This document shows positions 1 to 6,655 of a stretch of DNA of 11,946 nucleotides, in pieces. The first letter of the stretch is position 1; each line of letters opens with the position of its first letter. This DNA comes from DATKSS01 sp035533335 (GTDB lineage Bacteria; Chloroflexota; Dormibacteria; Dormibacterales; Dormibacteraceae). The position numbers and the translations under genes are program-made. The stretch is from positions 1 to 11,946 of the forward strand of contig DATLUC010000109.1 of assembly GCA_035533335.1 (NCBI GenBank), in the 5' to 3' direction. The notes beneath the pieces were generated by a model that saw only the letters and a list, made by a program, of their open reading frames with translations, did no database searches and had not been told where the DNA came from.

Positions 1-53
1 AAGAGCCGACCACCGCCTGGTCGGGGTCTTGCTGGAGCTGGTGCGACGGCCAA
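1..53 (-). CDS. 5' end of an unidentified gene downstream of the Flp pilin gene (partial)
   Basis: A TTG codon at 53-51 on the minus strand follows GGAGGTGA (68-61) by 7 bases. That is exactly the spacing between the same motif and the ATG of the pilin gene upstream. The frame stays open to the window edge and would begin M-A-V-A-P-A-P-A-R-P-R-P-G-G-G-R-L, a Pro/Arg/Gly-rich N-terminus. A TACAAT hexamer lies about 43 bases upstream. Only 17 codons are visible, so no family can be assigned. By position, directly after a Flp pilin gene, a pilus-assembly protein such as CpaB would fit, and its N-termini are often basic ahead of a membrane anchor; this is an inference from context only. The rival reading is a plus-strand frame open from base 2 to a stop at 131-133, but no start is visible for it. 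Confidence 0.4.
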   Translation of the reverse strand, partial: MAVAPAPARPRPGGGRL

Positions 54-60
54 AACTAAG

Positions 61-68
61 TCACCTCC
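61..68 (-). promoter_or_regulatory. Strong Shine-Dalgarno sequence for the edge gene
   Basis: The minus strand reads GGAGGTGA, complementary to the conserved 3' end of 16S rRNA. It lies 7 bases before the TTG at 53-51. It decides that start, because there is no ATG or GTG close downstream in a useful position. Confidence 0.45.
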
Positions 69-95
69 GCATGAGCGATCTTCGAGAGTGCCGAC

Positions 96-101
96 ATTGT
101 A
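96..101 (-). promoter_or_regulatory. Possible -10 element (TACAAT) for the edge gene
   Basis: The minus strand reads TACAAT, five of six matches to the sigma-70 consensus. It lies between the pilin terminator and the edge gene's Shine-Dalgarno sequence, so a transcript would have a leader of roughly 35 bases. A hexamer 17 bases further upstream (GGGACG) matches TTGACA at only three positions, so the -35 is weak. Such an element would let the edge gene be expressed despite the terminator. Confidence 0.3.
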
Positions 102-141
102 CCCACGGGAACCGCGATCGTCCCCCCTGCTAACTGAAACA

Positions 142-165
142 AGAGAGCCCCTCGCGGGGCTCTCT
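142..165 (-). terminator. Rho-independent terminator after the Flp pilin gene
   Basis: A perfect 10-bp inverted repeat (AGAGAGCCCC / GGGGCTCTCT) encloses a TCGC loop. It starts 31 bases past the pilin stop. On the minus strand it is followed by TTGTTT; on the plus strand the stem runs into TTTT, so it could work in both directions. It would give the pilin a short monocistronic mRNA, as is usual for a structural subunit needed in excess over the assembly machinery. Confidence 0.8.
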
Positions 166-195
166 TTTGAAGGTGCTACTACGTTTTGGTTCTCG

Positions 196-369
196 TTAGC
201 CGAGAGCGGCTACGACGTTCGAGAACACGTTCTTGATCTGGTTGCCCATCGTAAGAAGGATGACGATAACCACGATTGACACGAGGACGAGGATCAGAGC
301 GTACTCAACCATGCCCTGGCCTTCCTGACGGGTCGTAAGGCTCCGAAGCTTCATGTAAAGGTTCAACAT
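196..369 (-). CDS. Flp/Fap-type (type IVb) pilin subunit precursor
   Basis: This 57-residue protein is too short for many ORF callers. It encodes a Flp-family prepilin, the major subunit of Tad (tight adherence) pili, which is processed by a prepilin peptidase and assembled at the membrane. A basic leader (residues 1-15, with M-K-L-R and T-T-R-Q-E-G) precedes the cleavage site G15|Q16. Glu and Tyr follow at mature positions +5 and +6 (EGQGMVEYAL), the Flp signature. A hydrophobic helix of about 21 residues (ALILVLVSIVVIVILLTMG) follows, then a short tail ending NVVAALG. Length and architecture match the family. The start is fixed by a perfect Shine-Dalgarno sequence, and a hairpin terminator lies just downstream. 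The edge gene beyond the terminator is probably part of the same locus. No tad ATPase or secretin is in view, so assembly genes must lie elsewhere or beyond the left edge. Confidence 0.92.
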   Translation of the reverse strand: MLNLYMKLRSLTTRQEGQGMVEYALILVLVSIVVIVILLTMGNQIKNVFSNVVAALG

Positions 370-376
370 CTGCGAT

Positions 377-387
377 TCACCTCCTTT
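377..387 (-). promoter_or_regulatory. Perfect Shine-Dalgarno sequence for the Flp pilin
   Basis: The minus strand reads AAAGGAGGTGA, 11 consecutive bases complementary to the 16S rRNA 3' tail, placed 7 bases before the ATG. Most other starts in this window have weak or no Shine-Dalgarno sequences, so the site points to high translation of the pilin. Confidence 0.85.
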
Positions 388-561
388 TCTCTGGACTACA
401 GGTATCTGCTCTGCTTGACGGCGACCGGCCCCGGTTCTTGCGGGTTTTTGGCGCCACAGCGGCGCGGATGCTACGCGGACGGTACGGGGGAGGTCAATTC
501 ATTAGGCAAAACGCCTCCGGCGGCTCCGGGAGTCGTTCCACTTGATACCGTTGCCCCGGGT
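388..561. other. Non-coding leader between divergent pilin and methyltransferase genes
   Basis: This interval must contain the pilin promoter and the promoter of the plus-strand pair, but I could not place convincing -35/-10 pairs for either. It holds short inverted repeats: GCGCC/GGCGC (451-455/461-465), AGGC/GCCT (504-507/513-516), and GGAGG/CCTCC (489-493/514-518). The last two are mutually exclusive. The plus-strand frame is open back to a TTG at 415, but the extra 49 residues are low-complexity and have no Shine-Dalgarno support. No known riboswitch consensus was recognised. Confidence 0.4.
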
Positions 562-1266
562 ATGACCTCTTCCGGCGTCGCTGAGAATCCGCAACGGCGC
601 TCAGGGGCCTACTGGCGCGACCTGGTGTTCAGCCGCCTCGTCCCCGCCCTCTTCTTCAGCATCTTCCTCGCCCGCCAGCTCATGTTCGTGTGGGGCAGCC
701 TCGGCTCCACCCGGAACCTCAACGACTACTTCTTCCTGGCCCAGGAGGTCCTTGCCCTGGCCTACTTCACCATGCTCGTGGTCCTCTACAGCACCCGCCT
801 GCCCAAGCGCGGCACGGATCACCGGCTGGCGGTGGTGTTCATAGCCTTCACCGGGACCTTTTCGGCCATCGGGGCGAGCTTCTTGCCCGGCGGCGCCCAC
901 CGCGACGGGCTGATCCTGGCCGGCGACATCCTCGCCACGGCCGGGCTCGCGTACTCGGTCTGGGGCCTCGCGTACCTTCGCAGGTCGTTCTCGATCATCC
1001 CCGAGGCGCGCCGGCTGGTGACCGGCGGCCCCTACTCGCTGAGCCGCCATCCGGTCTACCTGGGCGAGATCGCGACCGCGATCGGGGTCAACCTGGCCAC
1101 CGCCGGCTGGTTGGGCGCTCTGGCGGTGGTCTACTTCATCGGCTGCGAGTTCCTGAGGATGGGCTGGGAGGAAGGGGTGCTCGAGCGCGCCTTCCCGGAC
1201 GACTACCCGGGCTACCTGCGCCGGGTGCCGCGCTACTTCCCCCATCCCGTCAGGGGCAGGAGGTAA
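562..1266 (+). CDS. Isoprenylcysteine/phospholipid methyltransferase-family integral membrane protein
   Basis: This 234-residue protein belongs to the ICMT/PEMT-like (STE14-type) family of membrane SAM-dependent methyltransferases. In bacteria these methylate unknown lipid or small-molecule substrates. Four to five hydrophobic segments span about residues 22-190. The family signature follows: GPYSLSRHPVYLGE at 156-169, an EE pair near 203-204, and a C-terminal DDYPGYLRRVPRYFP block, which in this family helps bind SAM and anchor the tail. ATG 562 is chosen because the open frame upstream to TTG 415 is low-complexity; no start has a good Shine-Dalgarno sequence, so the N-terminus is uncertain. 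The next gene starts 6 bases after the stop, with its Shine-Dalgarno sequence overlapping this stop codon, so the two are very probably co-transcribed and translationally linked. Family membership is clear but the substrate is unknown. Confidence 0.85.
   Translation: MTSSGVAENPQRRSGAYWRDLVFSRLVPALFFSIFLARQLMFVWGSLGSTRNLNDYFFLAQEVLALAYFTMLVVLYSTRLPKRGTDHRLAVVFIAFTGTFSAIGASFLPGGAHRDGLILAGDILATAGLAYSVWGLAYLRRSFSIIPEARRLVTGGPYSLSRHPVYLGEIATAIGVNLATAGWLGALAVVYFIGCEFLRMGWEEGVLERAFPDDYPGYLRRVPRYFPHPVRGRR
1258..1264 (+). promoter_or_regulatory. Shine-Dalgarno sequence overlapping the upstream stop codon
   Basis: AGGAGGT overlaps the first base of the methyltransferase stop (TAA, 1264-1266), with its GGAGG core 9 bases before the GTG at 1273. 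It fixes the start of the downstream gene and suggests that ribosomes terminating on the first gene reinitiate on the second. Confidence 0.75.
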
Positions 1267-1272
1267 GGTCGC

Positions 1273-2742
1273 GTGCGCCTGACCGAACGCCTTGGCGCGC
1301 GGACCTTGCTGCTCGGCGGCGTCCTGGTCGTGATCTTGTCGCTTTTCATCTCCGGCGAGCAGGACCCCGACTTCTGGTGGCACCTTCGGATCGGGCGGTG
1401 GATGGTCGACCACGGCCGGCTGCCCTCGACCGACATCTTCACCTACACCGCCCCGACCCACGTCTGGACCGACCACGAGTACCTGACCGAGATCCTGATG
1501 TGGCTGACCTACAGCAAGGTCGGGATCGGCGTGCTCTGCGTCGCCTTTGGCGTCATCACCTGGGCCGGCTTTTGGCTCATCTACCGCCAGGTGCGCCGGC
1601 AACCGTTCGTGATCGTAGGGATCGGTCTGGCCATCGGGGCCATCGCGGGCGCTCCGATCTGGGGCCCCCGCTCGCAGATGATCACGTTCGCGCTGAGCTG
1701 CCTCCAGCTGTACTGGCTGCAGGGATACATGAGCGGGCGCAGCCGGGCGCTGACCTACTTCCCTCTCGTGATGGTCATCTGGGCCAACATGCACGGCGGC
1801 TGGGTGATCGCATTCGCATGGTTCGGGGCGGCCATCGGGGCGGAGCTCGTCGGATGGGCCTTGGACCGCTCCAACCCAGCGCACCGCCTGCACCTGCGCT
1901 TCCTGCTGATCATTACGGCCGCCTCGGCGGTCGCCGTCGCGGCCACGCCGCACCTCTTGAGCCTGTACCCCTACCCATTCGAGACGGCAGGCAGCGTCGC
2001 CCAGCAAAAGCTGATCGTCGAGTGGTTCTCACCCGACTTCCACCAGGTCTACCTGCGGCCTTTCGAGGCGATGTTCTTCCTGCTGATCGCCGGCTTCGCC
2101 CTGCGACGCCCGACGCTGTACGAATTCTTCCTCACCATGCTCGCTCTCGGGCTTGCTCTGCAGTCGGTCCGCAACGTCGCGCTGTTCGTCGCCACGGCCA
2201 CTCCCGTCCTGATCAACACGTATGCAGAGGCCTGGAAGGAGCTCGCCCGGGCGCGCAAGTGGAATCTCTCGCTGCCTCCACGACCGATCTTCGCGGTGGT
2301 CACCACCGCCATGCTGCTGGTCATCGTGGGCGCGACCGCCCTGCATATCTCCGACTCGATCAGCCCGTCGACGCAGCACAAGCTGGACGCCACCAGCTAC
2401 CCCATCGGCGCCGCCGACTGGCTCGCCGCACACCCCGAGGTCGGGACGCGGATGTACAACCAGTACGGCTGGGGCGGTTACCTCGCGTACCGCTTCTACC
2501 CACAGCCGAACCGCAAGGTGTTCATCTTCGGCGAGGCGGCGCTCATGGGCGACCCGCTTCTCAACCAGTACGAGGACGTCCAGACCCTGCGGCCGGACTG
2601 GCAGCAGGTGCTCGACTCATGGAAGGTGGACTACATCGTCTACAACCGGGGCGAGGCGCTCGCCAACGTGCTGGCGACGCAGCCCGGGTGGAAGCTGGCC
2701 TACGAGGATTCGGTGGCCGTGATCTACGTCAGGGTCACCTAG
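1273..2742 (+). CDS. Polytopic membrane protein with DFWWH and NMHGGW motifs, GT-C-like, function unknown
   Basis: This 489-residue protein resembles the large, usually unnamed bacterial membrane proteins that look like GT-C glycosyltransferases. One N-terminal membrane helix (about 10-27) leads into an acidic loop with DPDFWWHLRIG (31-41) and WTDHEYLTEI (65-74). Acidic residues in this first extracytoplasmic loop are where GT-C enzymes place catalytic Asp. Multiple hydrophobic helices follow, with GPRSQMITF (131-139) and the conserved-looking NMHGGW (172-177) between them. The last membrane segment is near 338-358. The remaining ~130 residues form a soluble tail with YNQYGWGGYLAYRF (395-408). 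A GTG start is supported by the Shine-Dalgarno sequence at 1258-1264. It is paired with the methyltransferase gene and convergent with a second polytopic protein 3 bases beyond its stop. Use of a lipid-linked sugar donor is an inference; I cannot name a reaction. Confidence 0.8.
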   Translation: MRLTERLGARTLLLGGVLVVILSLFISGEQDPDFWWHLRIGRWMVDHGRLPSTDIFTYTAPTHVWTDHEYLTEILMWLTYSKVGIGVLCVAFGVITWAGFWLIYRQVRRQPFVIVGIGLAIGAIAGAPIWGPRSQMITFALSCLQLYWLQGYMSGRSRALTYFPLVMVIWANMHGGWVIAFAWFGAAIGAELVGWALDRSNPAHRLHLRFLLIITAASAVAVAATPHLLSLYPYPFETAGSVAQQKLIVEWFSPDFHQVYLRPFEAMFFLLIAGFALRRPTLYEFFLTMLALGLALQSVRNVALFVATATPVLINTYAEAWKELARARKWNLSLPPRPIFAVVTTAMLLVIVGATALHISDSISPSTQHKLDATSYPIGAADWLAAHPEVGTRMYNQYGWGGYLAYRFYPQPNRKVFIFGEAALMGDPLLNQYEDVQTLRPDWQQVLDSWKVDYIVYNRGEALANVLATQPGWKLAYEDSVAVIYVRVT

Positions 2743-2745
2743 CTA

Positions 2746-4356
2746 CTAGTACAGCTTCCAGATCTTGAAGTTTCGAGTGTCGTAGGACGCGGGCCCGAGG
2801 CTGGGGGGCGGCGGGGTGGGCAGGTCGGCCGTCCAGACCACGTACCTGATGTGGTTGTCCTTGATGAACTGCTGCAGGTCGCTCCTCCCCGTCAGCACGT
2901 TGAGCGCGATCTGGGTCTTGTTGAGGTAGTTGAACGTCTCGTCGTAATGGCCGACGTAGACGGTGTCCGGGCTGTAGGCCGGCACATATAGACCGACTCC
3001 CGGCATCGAAAGCACCCTGCCCTGCGGCTCGTTCCCAAGCCAGGTCAGCCCGTCGTACTCGGCGGTGGTGACCGTGTACTGGCCGTGCGCCGCCACGGCG
3101 AGCGGCGCCAGGACCAGGAATGCGCTGCCGATGGCGGCGAACGCCACGTACGAGAAGGGAATCAGCGCACGGGCTCGGGCAGTGCGCAACCGGGGAAGGA
3201 TCAGCTCGTACATCCCCCGGGCCGCGAGCACGTCCAGCGGAAGGTAAAGGCCGTCGAGGAACCGGCGGCGCAGGTCGCCGGCGGGGTTGGGCAGATAGAG
3301 GATGGCCGCGATCAGCAGGAGCCACGCCAGGAGGAACAGGTCTTCACGGCTTCGTCTTCGCAGCGCGCCGGGGACGCCGGTCAGCGCGAGCAGCAGCTGG
3401 GGCGCGATGGCGAAGAACAGGCTGATCGACTCGGGCGGCAGGGCGTTCTTCGAGTGGAAGGTCCAGCGCTGGACCTCCGGGTTGCCGATAAAAGCGAGGT
3501 ACGAATAAAGGATGTATGGCGCGGGGATGGCGAAGGCGAGGGCGGCGGCCACCCACCCACGCCTCGGCCCTGGGCGCAGCACCAAAGCGATCGCCACCGC
3601 GCCGCCCATGAGGATCGGCATCTGCGGATGGATCGAGGCCTGGCCCAGCCAGGCCGCCCCGCCCAGCGCCGCCAGGCGCAGGCTCCCTCGCTGGATCGCC
3701 GTCAGGGTCAGGCCGGCCCCCAGCGCCGCGAACACCCCGGACCAGGCGAAGTGCGGCAACGCCAGGACCGAATAGAACGCGGTCAGCTCGGGCATGCGCC
3801 AGTCCAGGGTGTCGGTCTGGTGACCGAAGATCACCGGCTGCCCCAGCGCCTGGATCACGTAGCCCATCCCCAGCCCGACCGCGCAGAAGAAGAACGCGAA
3901 CCGGCGAGCAGAGCGGTCCTCGATGAAATGGCCGATGAAGTACCAGGCGGCGCCCATCAGGGCGAAGGCCGCGGCGATCCTGGCGAGGTGGAAGACCACG
4001 ATCAACGGTAGGTTCAAGAGCGCGGCCACGTGGCCCAAGAAGATCCAGAAGAAGAACAGGTAGGCGGCCGGGCTGGGCTCGGTCGTGTAGCGGTTCTGCC
4101 ACGCCCAGGCCCCCTCCCAGCCCTGGCGCATCTTGGCCAGGTAGGTGTTGGCGTCGTCTCCGAGGAAGAAAAAGCCCATGAAAACGTGGCCGGGAGGTTG
4201 GACCGCGTATGCGTACACGTAGGGGATCGCTGTCACGACCGCGAGCGCGAGCCCCGTGAGGAGGGGCACGCGCCATGCCTGCCAGCGCGATCGCCAGCCG
4301 AGTCCGCTCTCGACCGCATCCTCCCGAGCGCGGAGCGGAAGAGCCGCCTCTTTCAT
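2746..4356 (-). CDS. Large polytopic membrane protein, putative GT-C-like glycosyltransferase
   Basis: This 536-residue protein has a charged cytoplasmic N-terminus (1-30), a first helix at about 31-50, then a loop with GDDANTYLAKMRQG (66-79). An Asp pair after the first helix is typical of GT-C enzymes that use polyprenyl-phosphate sugars. About ten further hydrophobic stretches follow to about residue 423. A soluble C-terminal region comes next, containing VGLYVPAYSPDTVYVGHYDET and ending in a Pro-rich stretch (TPPPPSLGP) and KIWKLY. The start is ATG 4356, which overlaps the upstream GT2 stop as ATGA; the longer open frame to 4644 runs antiparallel through no support and inside the GT2 gene. 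Coupling to a DPM1-like enzyme suggests it uses that enzyme's lipid-linked sugar. That role is an inference; the family itself is mostly unnamed. Confidence 0.8.
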   Translation of the reverse strand: MKEAALPLRAREDAVESGLGWRSRWQAWRVPLLTGLALAVVTAIPYVYAYAVQPPGHVFMGFFFLGDDANTYLAKMRQGWEGAWAWQNRYTTEPSPAAYLFFFWIFLGHVAALLNLPLIVVFHLARIAAAFALMGAAWYFIGHFIEDRSARRFAFFFCAVGLGMGYVIQALGQPVIFGHQTDTLDWRMPELTAFYSVLALPHFAWSGVFAALGAGLTLTAIQRGSLRLAALGGAAWLGQASIHPQMPILMGGAVAIALVLRPGPRRGWVAAALAFAIPAPYILYSYLAFIGNPEVQRWTFHSKNALPPESISLFFAIAPQLLLALTGVPGALRRRSREDLFLLAWLLLIAAILYLPNPAGDLRRRFLDGLYLPLDVLAARGMYELILPRLRTARARALIPFSYVAFAAIGSAFLVLAPLAVAAHGQYTVTTAEYDGLTWLGNEPQGRVLSMPGVGLYVPAYSPDTVYVGHYDETFNYLNKTQIALNVLTGRSDLQQFIKDNHIRYVVWTADLPTPPPPSLGPASYDTRNFKIWKLY

Positions 4357-5090
4357 CTCGCCAGGCTCAACCGCAGCACCGTCCAGAGCGCGCGACGGAT
4401 CTCGCCTTGCGAGACCTTGGAGGCGCCGGCGACCCGGTCTTCGAAACGGATCGGCACCTCGACTACCGGGAACCCCAGGCGCTTGGCCCGATGCACCATC
4501 TCGATCTGGAAGGAGTAACCCTGGGAAACCACCTGGTCGAGGCCGATCTGGCTGAGCAGCTCCCGCGTGTAGCACCGGTAGCCCGACGTGCAGTCGTGAG
4601 TGCGCAGCCCCAGCATGACCCTGCAGTACGAGTTCGCGGCCCACGAGAGCAGCCAGCGGTGCGCGGGCCAGCCCACGATCTCGCCGCCCCTGATGTACCG
4701 GGAGCCGATCGCCAGCCCGCGACAGCCGCGCGCCGCCTCCACGATCGCATCTAGGTCTTGCGCCCGGTGCGAACCGTCCGCGTCCATCTCGACGAACATC
4801 GCCGAGCCCTCGGCGAGGCCGATCCGGAAAGCATCTTGATACGCGCTGCCGAGGCCGAGCTTGCGCTCGCGGTGAAGCACGCGGACGCCGGGGTCGGCGG
4901 CGGCGAGGCCGTCCGCCAGCTCGCCCGTACCGTCGGGCGAGGCGTCGTCGACGACCAGCACGTCGTGGCCAAGGTGACGTACGCCGGTCACGACCTGCTC
5001 GAGGTTAGAACGCTCGTTGAAGGTCGGCAGCACGACCAGGACCTCGGTGGGCGCCGAACGCCGCGCGGTGAGGTTCCTCTCGGGGCTCAT
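4353..5090 (-). CDS. Polyprenol-phosphate mannose synthase-like GT2 glycosyltransferase (DPM1 family)
   Basis: This 245-residue enzyme is predicted to transfer a hexose, probably mannose, from a GDP-sugar to polyprenyl phosphate on the cytoplasmic face. GT-A fold landmarks appear in order: VVLPTFNE (19-26), VVDDASPDGT (46-55), the metal-binding EMDADGSH (101-108), GSRY (129-132), TSGYRCY (168-174), SQGYSFQIEM (189-198) and FEDRVAGASKVS (216-227). The last two are characteristic of DPM1-type synthases. The enzyme lacks the extra C-terminal membrane domain seen in some relatives, so it resembles the catalytic half of actinobacterial Ppm1. ATG 5090 overlaps the preceding GT2 stop as ATGA, and its own stop overlaps the next start in the same way, so all three are translationally coupled. 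Mannose specificity is by family resemblance and not proven. Confidence 0.88.
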   Translation of the reverse strand: MSPERNLTARRSAPTEVLVVLPTFNERSNLEQVVTGVRHLGHDVLVVDDASPDGTGELADGLAAADPGVRVLHRERKLGLGSAYQDAFRIGLAEGSAMFVEMDADGSHRAQDLDAIVEAARGCRGLAIGSRYIRGGEIVGWPAHRWLLSWAANSYCRVMLGLRTHDCTSGYRCYTRELLSQIGLDQVVSQGYSFQIEMVHRAKRLGFPVVEVPIRFEDRVAGASKVSQGEIRRALWTVLRLSLAR

Positions 5091-5803
5091 CCTTTGAACC
5101 TGACCCTGAGCACGTGCTTGAACATGTCGATCGAGCTGCGCAGGGCGCTCACCTTGGTCGGGGCGGAGTTACGCCATACGACCGGCACCTCCACTATCTT
5201 GACGCCCTTTCTTCGAGCCCTGTACAGAACCTCGGGGTCGTAGCCGAAGCCGTCGGTGCTCAGCGCCGCGAAGACGTCGTGGGCGACGTCGGCGCGGAAC
5301 AGCTTGAACCCGCACTGCGTGTCCCAGATCCCGGGCAGCAGCACCGCCTGGACCAGAAGGTTGAACGTCTTGCCCATGAGCACGCGGTAAAAGGGCTGTG
5401 CGACCTCGACGCTGGAGCCGCGCAGGGCCCTCGACGCGATGGCCACGCCGGCCCCGCCGGCCAGCGCCGCCTCGAGGTCGTCGAGCTCTTCGATCGGGGT
5501 CGAGAGATCTGCGTCCGTGACCAGGATCTCCGCGCCGACGGCCACCGACACGCCCACCGCGAGTGCCCGACCCTTGCCGCGGTTGTGCGGCAGCACTTCG
5601 ATGCGCACGGCCGGGTTCCGCTCGGCGGCCGCGTCCATGATCACGCGCGTGCCGTCCGAGCTGCCATCGTCCACCAGCACGATCTCGTAGGAATCCCGCC
5701 TGGCGTCGAGGTAGCGCTCGATCTGCTCGATCGTGCGCGGCAGCCTCTGCTCCTCGTTGAAGCAGGGGATGACGACGCTCAGCCTGGGCGGATCGCCGGC
5801 CAC
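5087..5803 (-). CDS. Dolichyl-phosphate glucosyltransferase-like GT2 (ALG5/DPG synthase type)
   Basis: This enzyme of about 238 residues is predicted to make polyprenyl-phosphate glucose (or a related sugar) from a UDP-sugar. Motifs are LSVVIPCFNEE (8-18), EIVLVDDGSSDGT (40-52), LPHNRGKGRALAVG (71-84), the metal site VTDADLSTPIEEL (95-107), QPFYRVLMGKTFN (136-148), DTQCGFKLFR (161-170) and DGFGYDPEVLY (184-194). The NRGKG and DTQCGFK blocks match the ALG5/DPG-synthase branch better than the DPM1 branch. I chose GTG at 5803, which leaves a short leader before the first strand and starts 11 bases after the WecG stop. The frame is open upstream to 6031, with an ATG at 5881, but those starts would overlap WecG heavily. 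Its stop overlaps the next gene as ATGA. Confidence 0.85.
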   Translation of the reverse strand: MAGDPPRLSVVIPCFNEEQRLPRTIEQIERYLDARRDSYEIVLVDDGSSDGTRVIMDAAAERNPAVRIEVLPHNRGKGRALAVGVSVAVGAEILVTDADLSTPIEELDDLEAALAGGAGVAIASRALRGSSVEVAQPFYRVLMGKTFNLLVQAVLLPGIWDTQCGFKLFRADVAHDVFAALSTDGFGYDPEVLYRARRKGVKIVEVPVVWRNSAPTKVSALRSSIDMFKHVLRVRFKG

Positions 5804-5814
5804 GCGTCGGAATG

Positions 5815-6621
5815 CTACTTGGCCGAGAGCATGACCTTGATGGCGTAGACCGGCAAAACGGCCATCCTCCTGATGCGCCATGGCTGGTGCACGAGCCTGT
5901 GCAGCCATTCGAGACCGGCTCGCCTCATCCACGCCGGCGCGCGCGGGACTCTTCCGGTCAGGTAGTCGAACGCCCCCCCTACGCCCATCGCGACCGCGAC
6001 CTGCATCCGCTCTCTGGTCCGCTCGATCCACATCTCCTGCTTGGGCGCGCCATAGGCGACCAGCAGGACCTGGGTCCCATGCTCACGGATGAGGCGCAGG
6101 GACTCGTCGTCGTCGCTGGGGGCGGGCGATCCGGGATGGGAGGCGACCAGGAGCGAAGGATGGCGCGTCCGGAGGCTGGACGCCAGCTCGTCCGCGACCC
6201 CGGGCGCGGCTCCGAGCAGGAAAAGACGCAAGCCGCGCCGAGCGCACATCGAGGCCAGCAGCGGCAGCATGTCGGTCCCCGCCACCGGTTCGCGCAGCGC
6301 GCAACCCTGCCGCCGCGCCGCCCAGACGACCCCGGTCCCGTCCGCCAGGCAGAGGTCGGCCGATTCGAGCACCCGCGCGAAATCCGGGTCCTGGCGCGCC
6401 CGCATGACGAACTCGGGGTTGACGGTGGCGATGAGGTGATGCCCGCCCTCGGCGGCTAGCGACTCGATGCGTTCCAGCGCCGAGGTCATGTCAAGGCAGT
6501 CGACCCGAACCCCCAGGATCCGCGTTTGCCCCGGACTGCTCAGAGGCCGGTCACCGCAATCCAAAGACGCGGCGGTCGCCTCGAATGATTGGGCAGGCAG
6601 CCGCGGCCCAGCCGATCGCAA
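5815..6621 (-). CDS. WecG/TagA/CpsF-family glycosyltransferase
   Basis: This GT26-family enzyme has up to 268 residues. Relatives transfer N-acetylmannosamine or its uronic acid from UDP to lipid-linked GlcNAc, an early step in teichoic-acid linkage or surface polysaccharide synthesis, peripherally at the membrane. Recognisable blocks are RILGVRVDCLDM (34-45), ATVNPEFVMRARQD (65-78), LADGTGVVWAARR (92-104), VAYGAPKQEMWIE (188-200), GVGGAFDYLTGRVPRAPAWM (213-232) and the basic, aromatic tail LEWLHRLVHQPWRIRR, the membrane-recruiting appendage. Thr66, Asp94 and Gln195 probably correspond to active-site residues of TagA, judged by motif and spacing. The start is uncertain: TTG 6621 gives the longest frame, TTG 6564 would remove 19 unremarkable residues, and neither has a Shine-Dalgarno sequence. 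It is the first gene of the minus-strand glycan block. Confidence 0.88.
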   Translation of the reverse strand: MRSAGPRLPAQSFEATAASLDCGDRPLSSPGQTRILGVRVDCLDMTSALERIESLAAEGGHHLIATVNPEFVMRARQDPDFARVLESADLCLADGTGVVWAARRQGCALREPVAGTDMLPLLASMCARRGLRLFLLGAAPGVADELASSLRTRHPSLLVASHPGSPAPSDDDESLRLIREHGTQVLLVAYGAPKQEMWIERTRERMQVAVAMGVGGAFDYLTGRVPRAPAWMRRAGLEWLHRLVHQPWRIRRMAVLPVYAIKVMLSAK

Positions 6622-6655
6622 GCCGCACGGTCGATAGCTTAAGGTCGTTCACCGA
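6622..6655. promoter_or_regulatory. Divergent start region between WecG and GT4 genes
   Basis: Only 34 bases separate the longest WecG frame from the plus-strand GT4 start, rising to 91 if WecG begins at 6564. Both promoters must lie here or inside the 5' ends. I see AAGG upstream of the plus-strand ATG but no convincing -10/-35 pair. A leaderless or near-leaderless WecG transcript is possible. Confidence 0.3.

Noticed and set aside
2..133. Plus-strand frame open from the left edge, ending before the hairpin
   Set aside because: It could be the tail of a gene, but it carries no motif, and the minus strand has a better-supported start signal in the same stretch.
88..279. 63-residue plus-strand ORF
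   Set aside because: It runs through the terminator hairpin and antisense to the Flp pilin, with low-complexity content and no Shine-Dalgarno sequence.
480..545. Cyclic-di-GMP or other known riboswitch upstream of the methyltransferase
   Set aside because: GGCAAAAC and GCCTCCGG segments look faintly similar to GEMM elements, but the conserved core order and tetraloop partner are missing.
601..2007. Long minus-strand ORF (468 codons)
   Set aside because: Antisense shadow of the methyltransferase and DFWWH genes; Asp/Gly/Arg/His-rich, with no domain motif, a usual artefact in GC-rich DNA.
2740..2750. Terminator between the convergent membrane-protein genes
   Set aside because: The gap is 3 bases and I see no hairpin with a T-tract there.
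690..2768. Long plus-strand ORF (692 codons)
   Set aside because: Frame-shifted shadow of the two real plus-strand genes; Pro/Arg/Gly-rich and without membrane or domain pattern, while the alternative frames have clear motifs.
3085..4011. 308-codon plus-strand ORF
   Set aside because: Antisense shadow of the polytopic membrane protein, with hydrophilic low-complexity composition.
4357..4644. N-terminal extension of the large membrane protein (start at 4644)
   Set aside because: It lies entirely within the DPM1-like gene in another frame; the ATG at 4356 with ATGA coupling is the better start.
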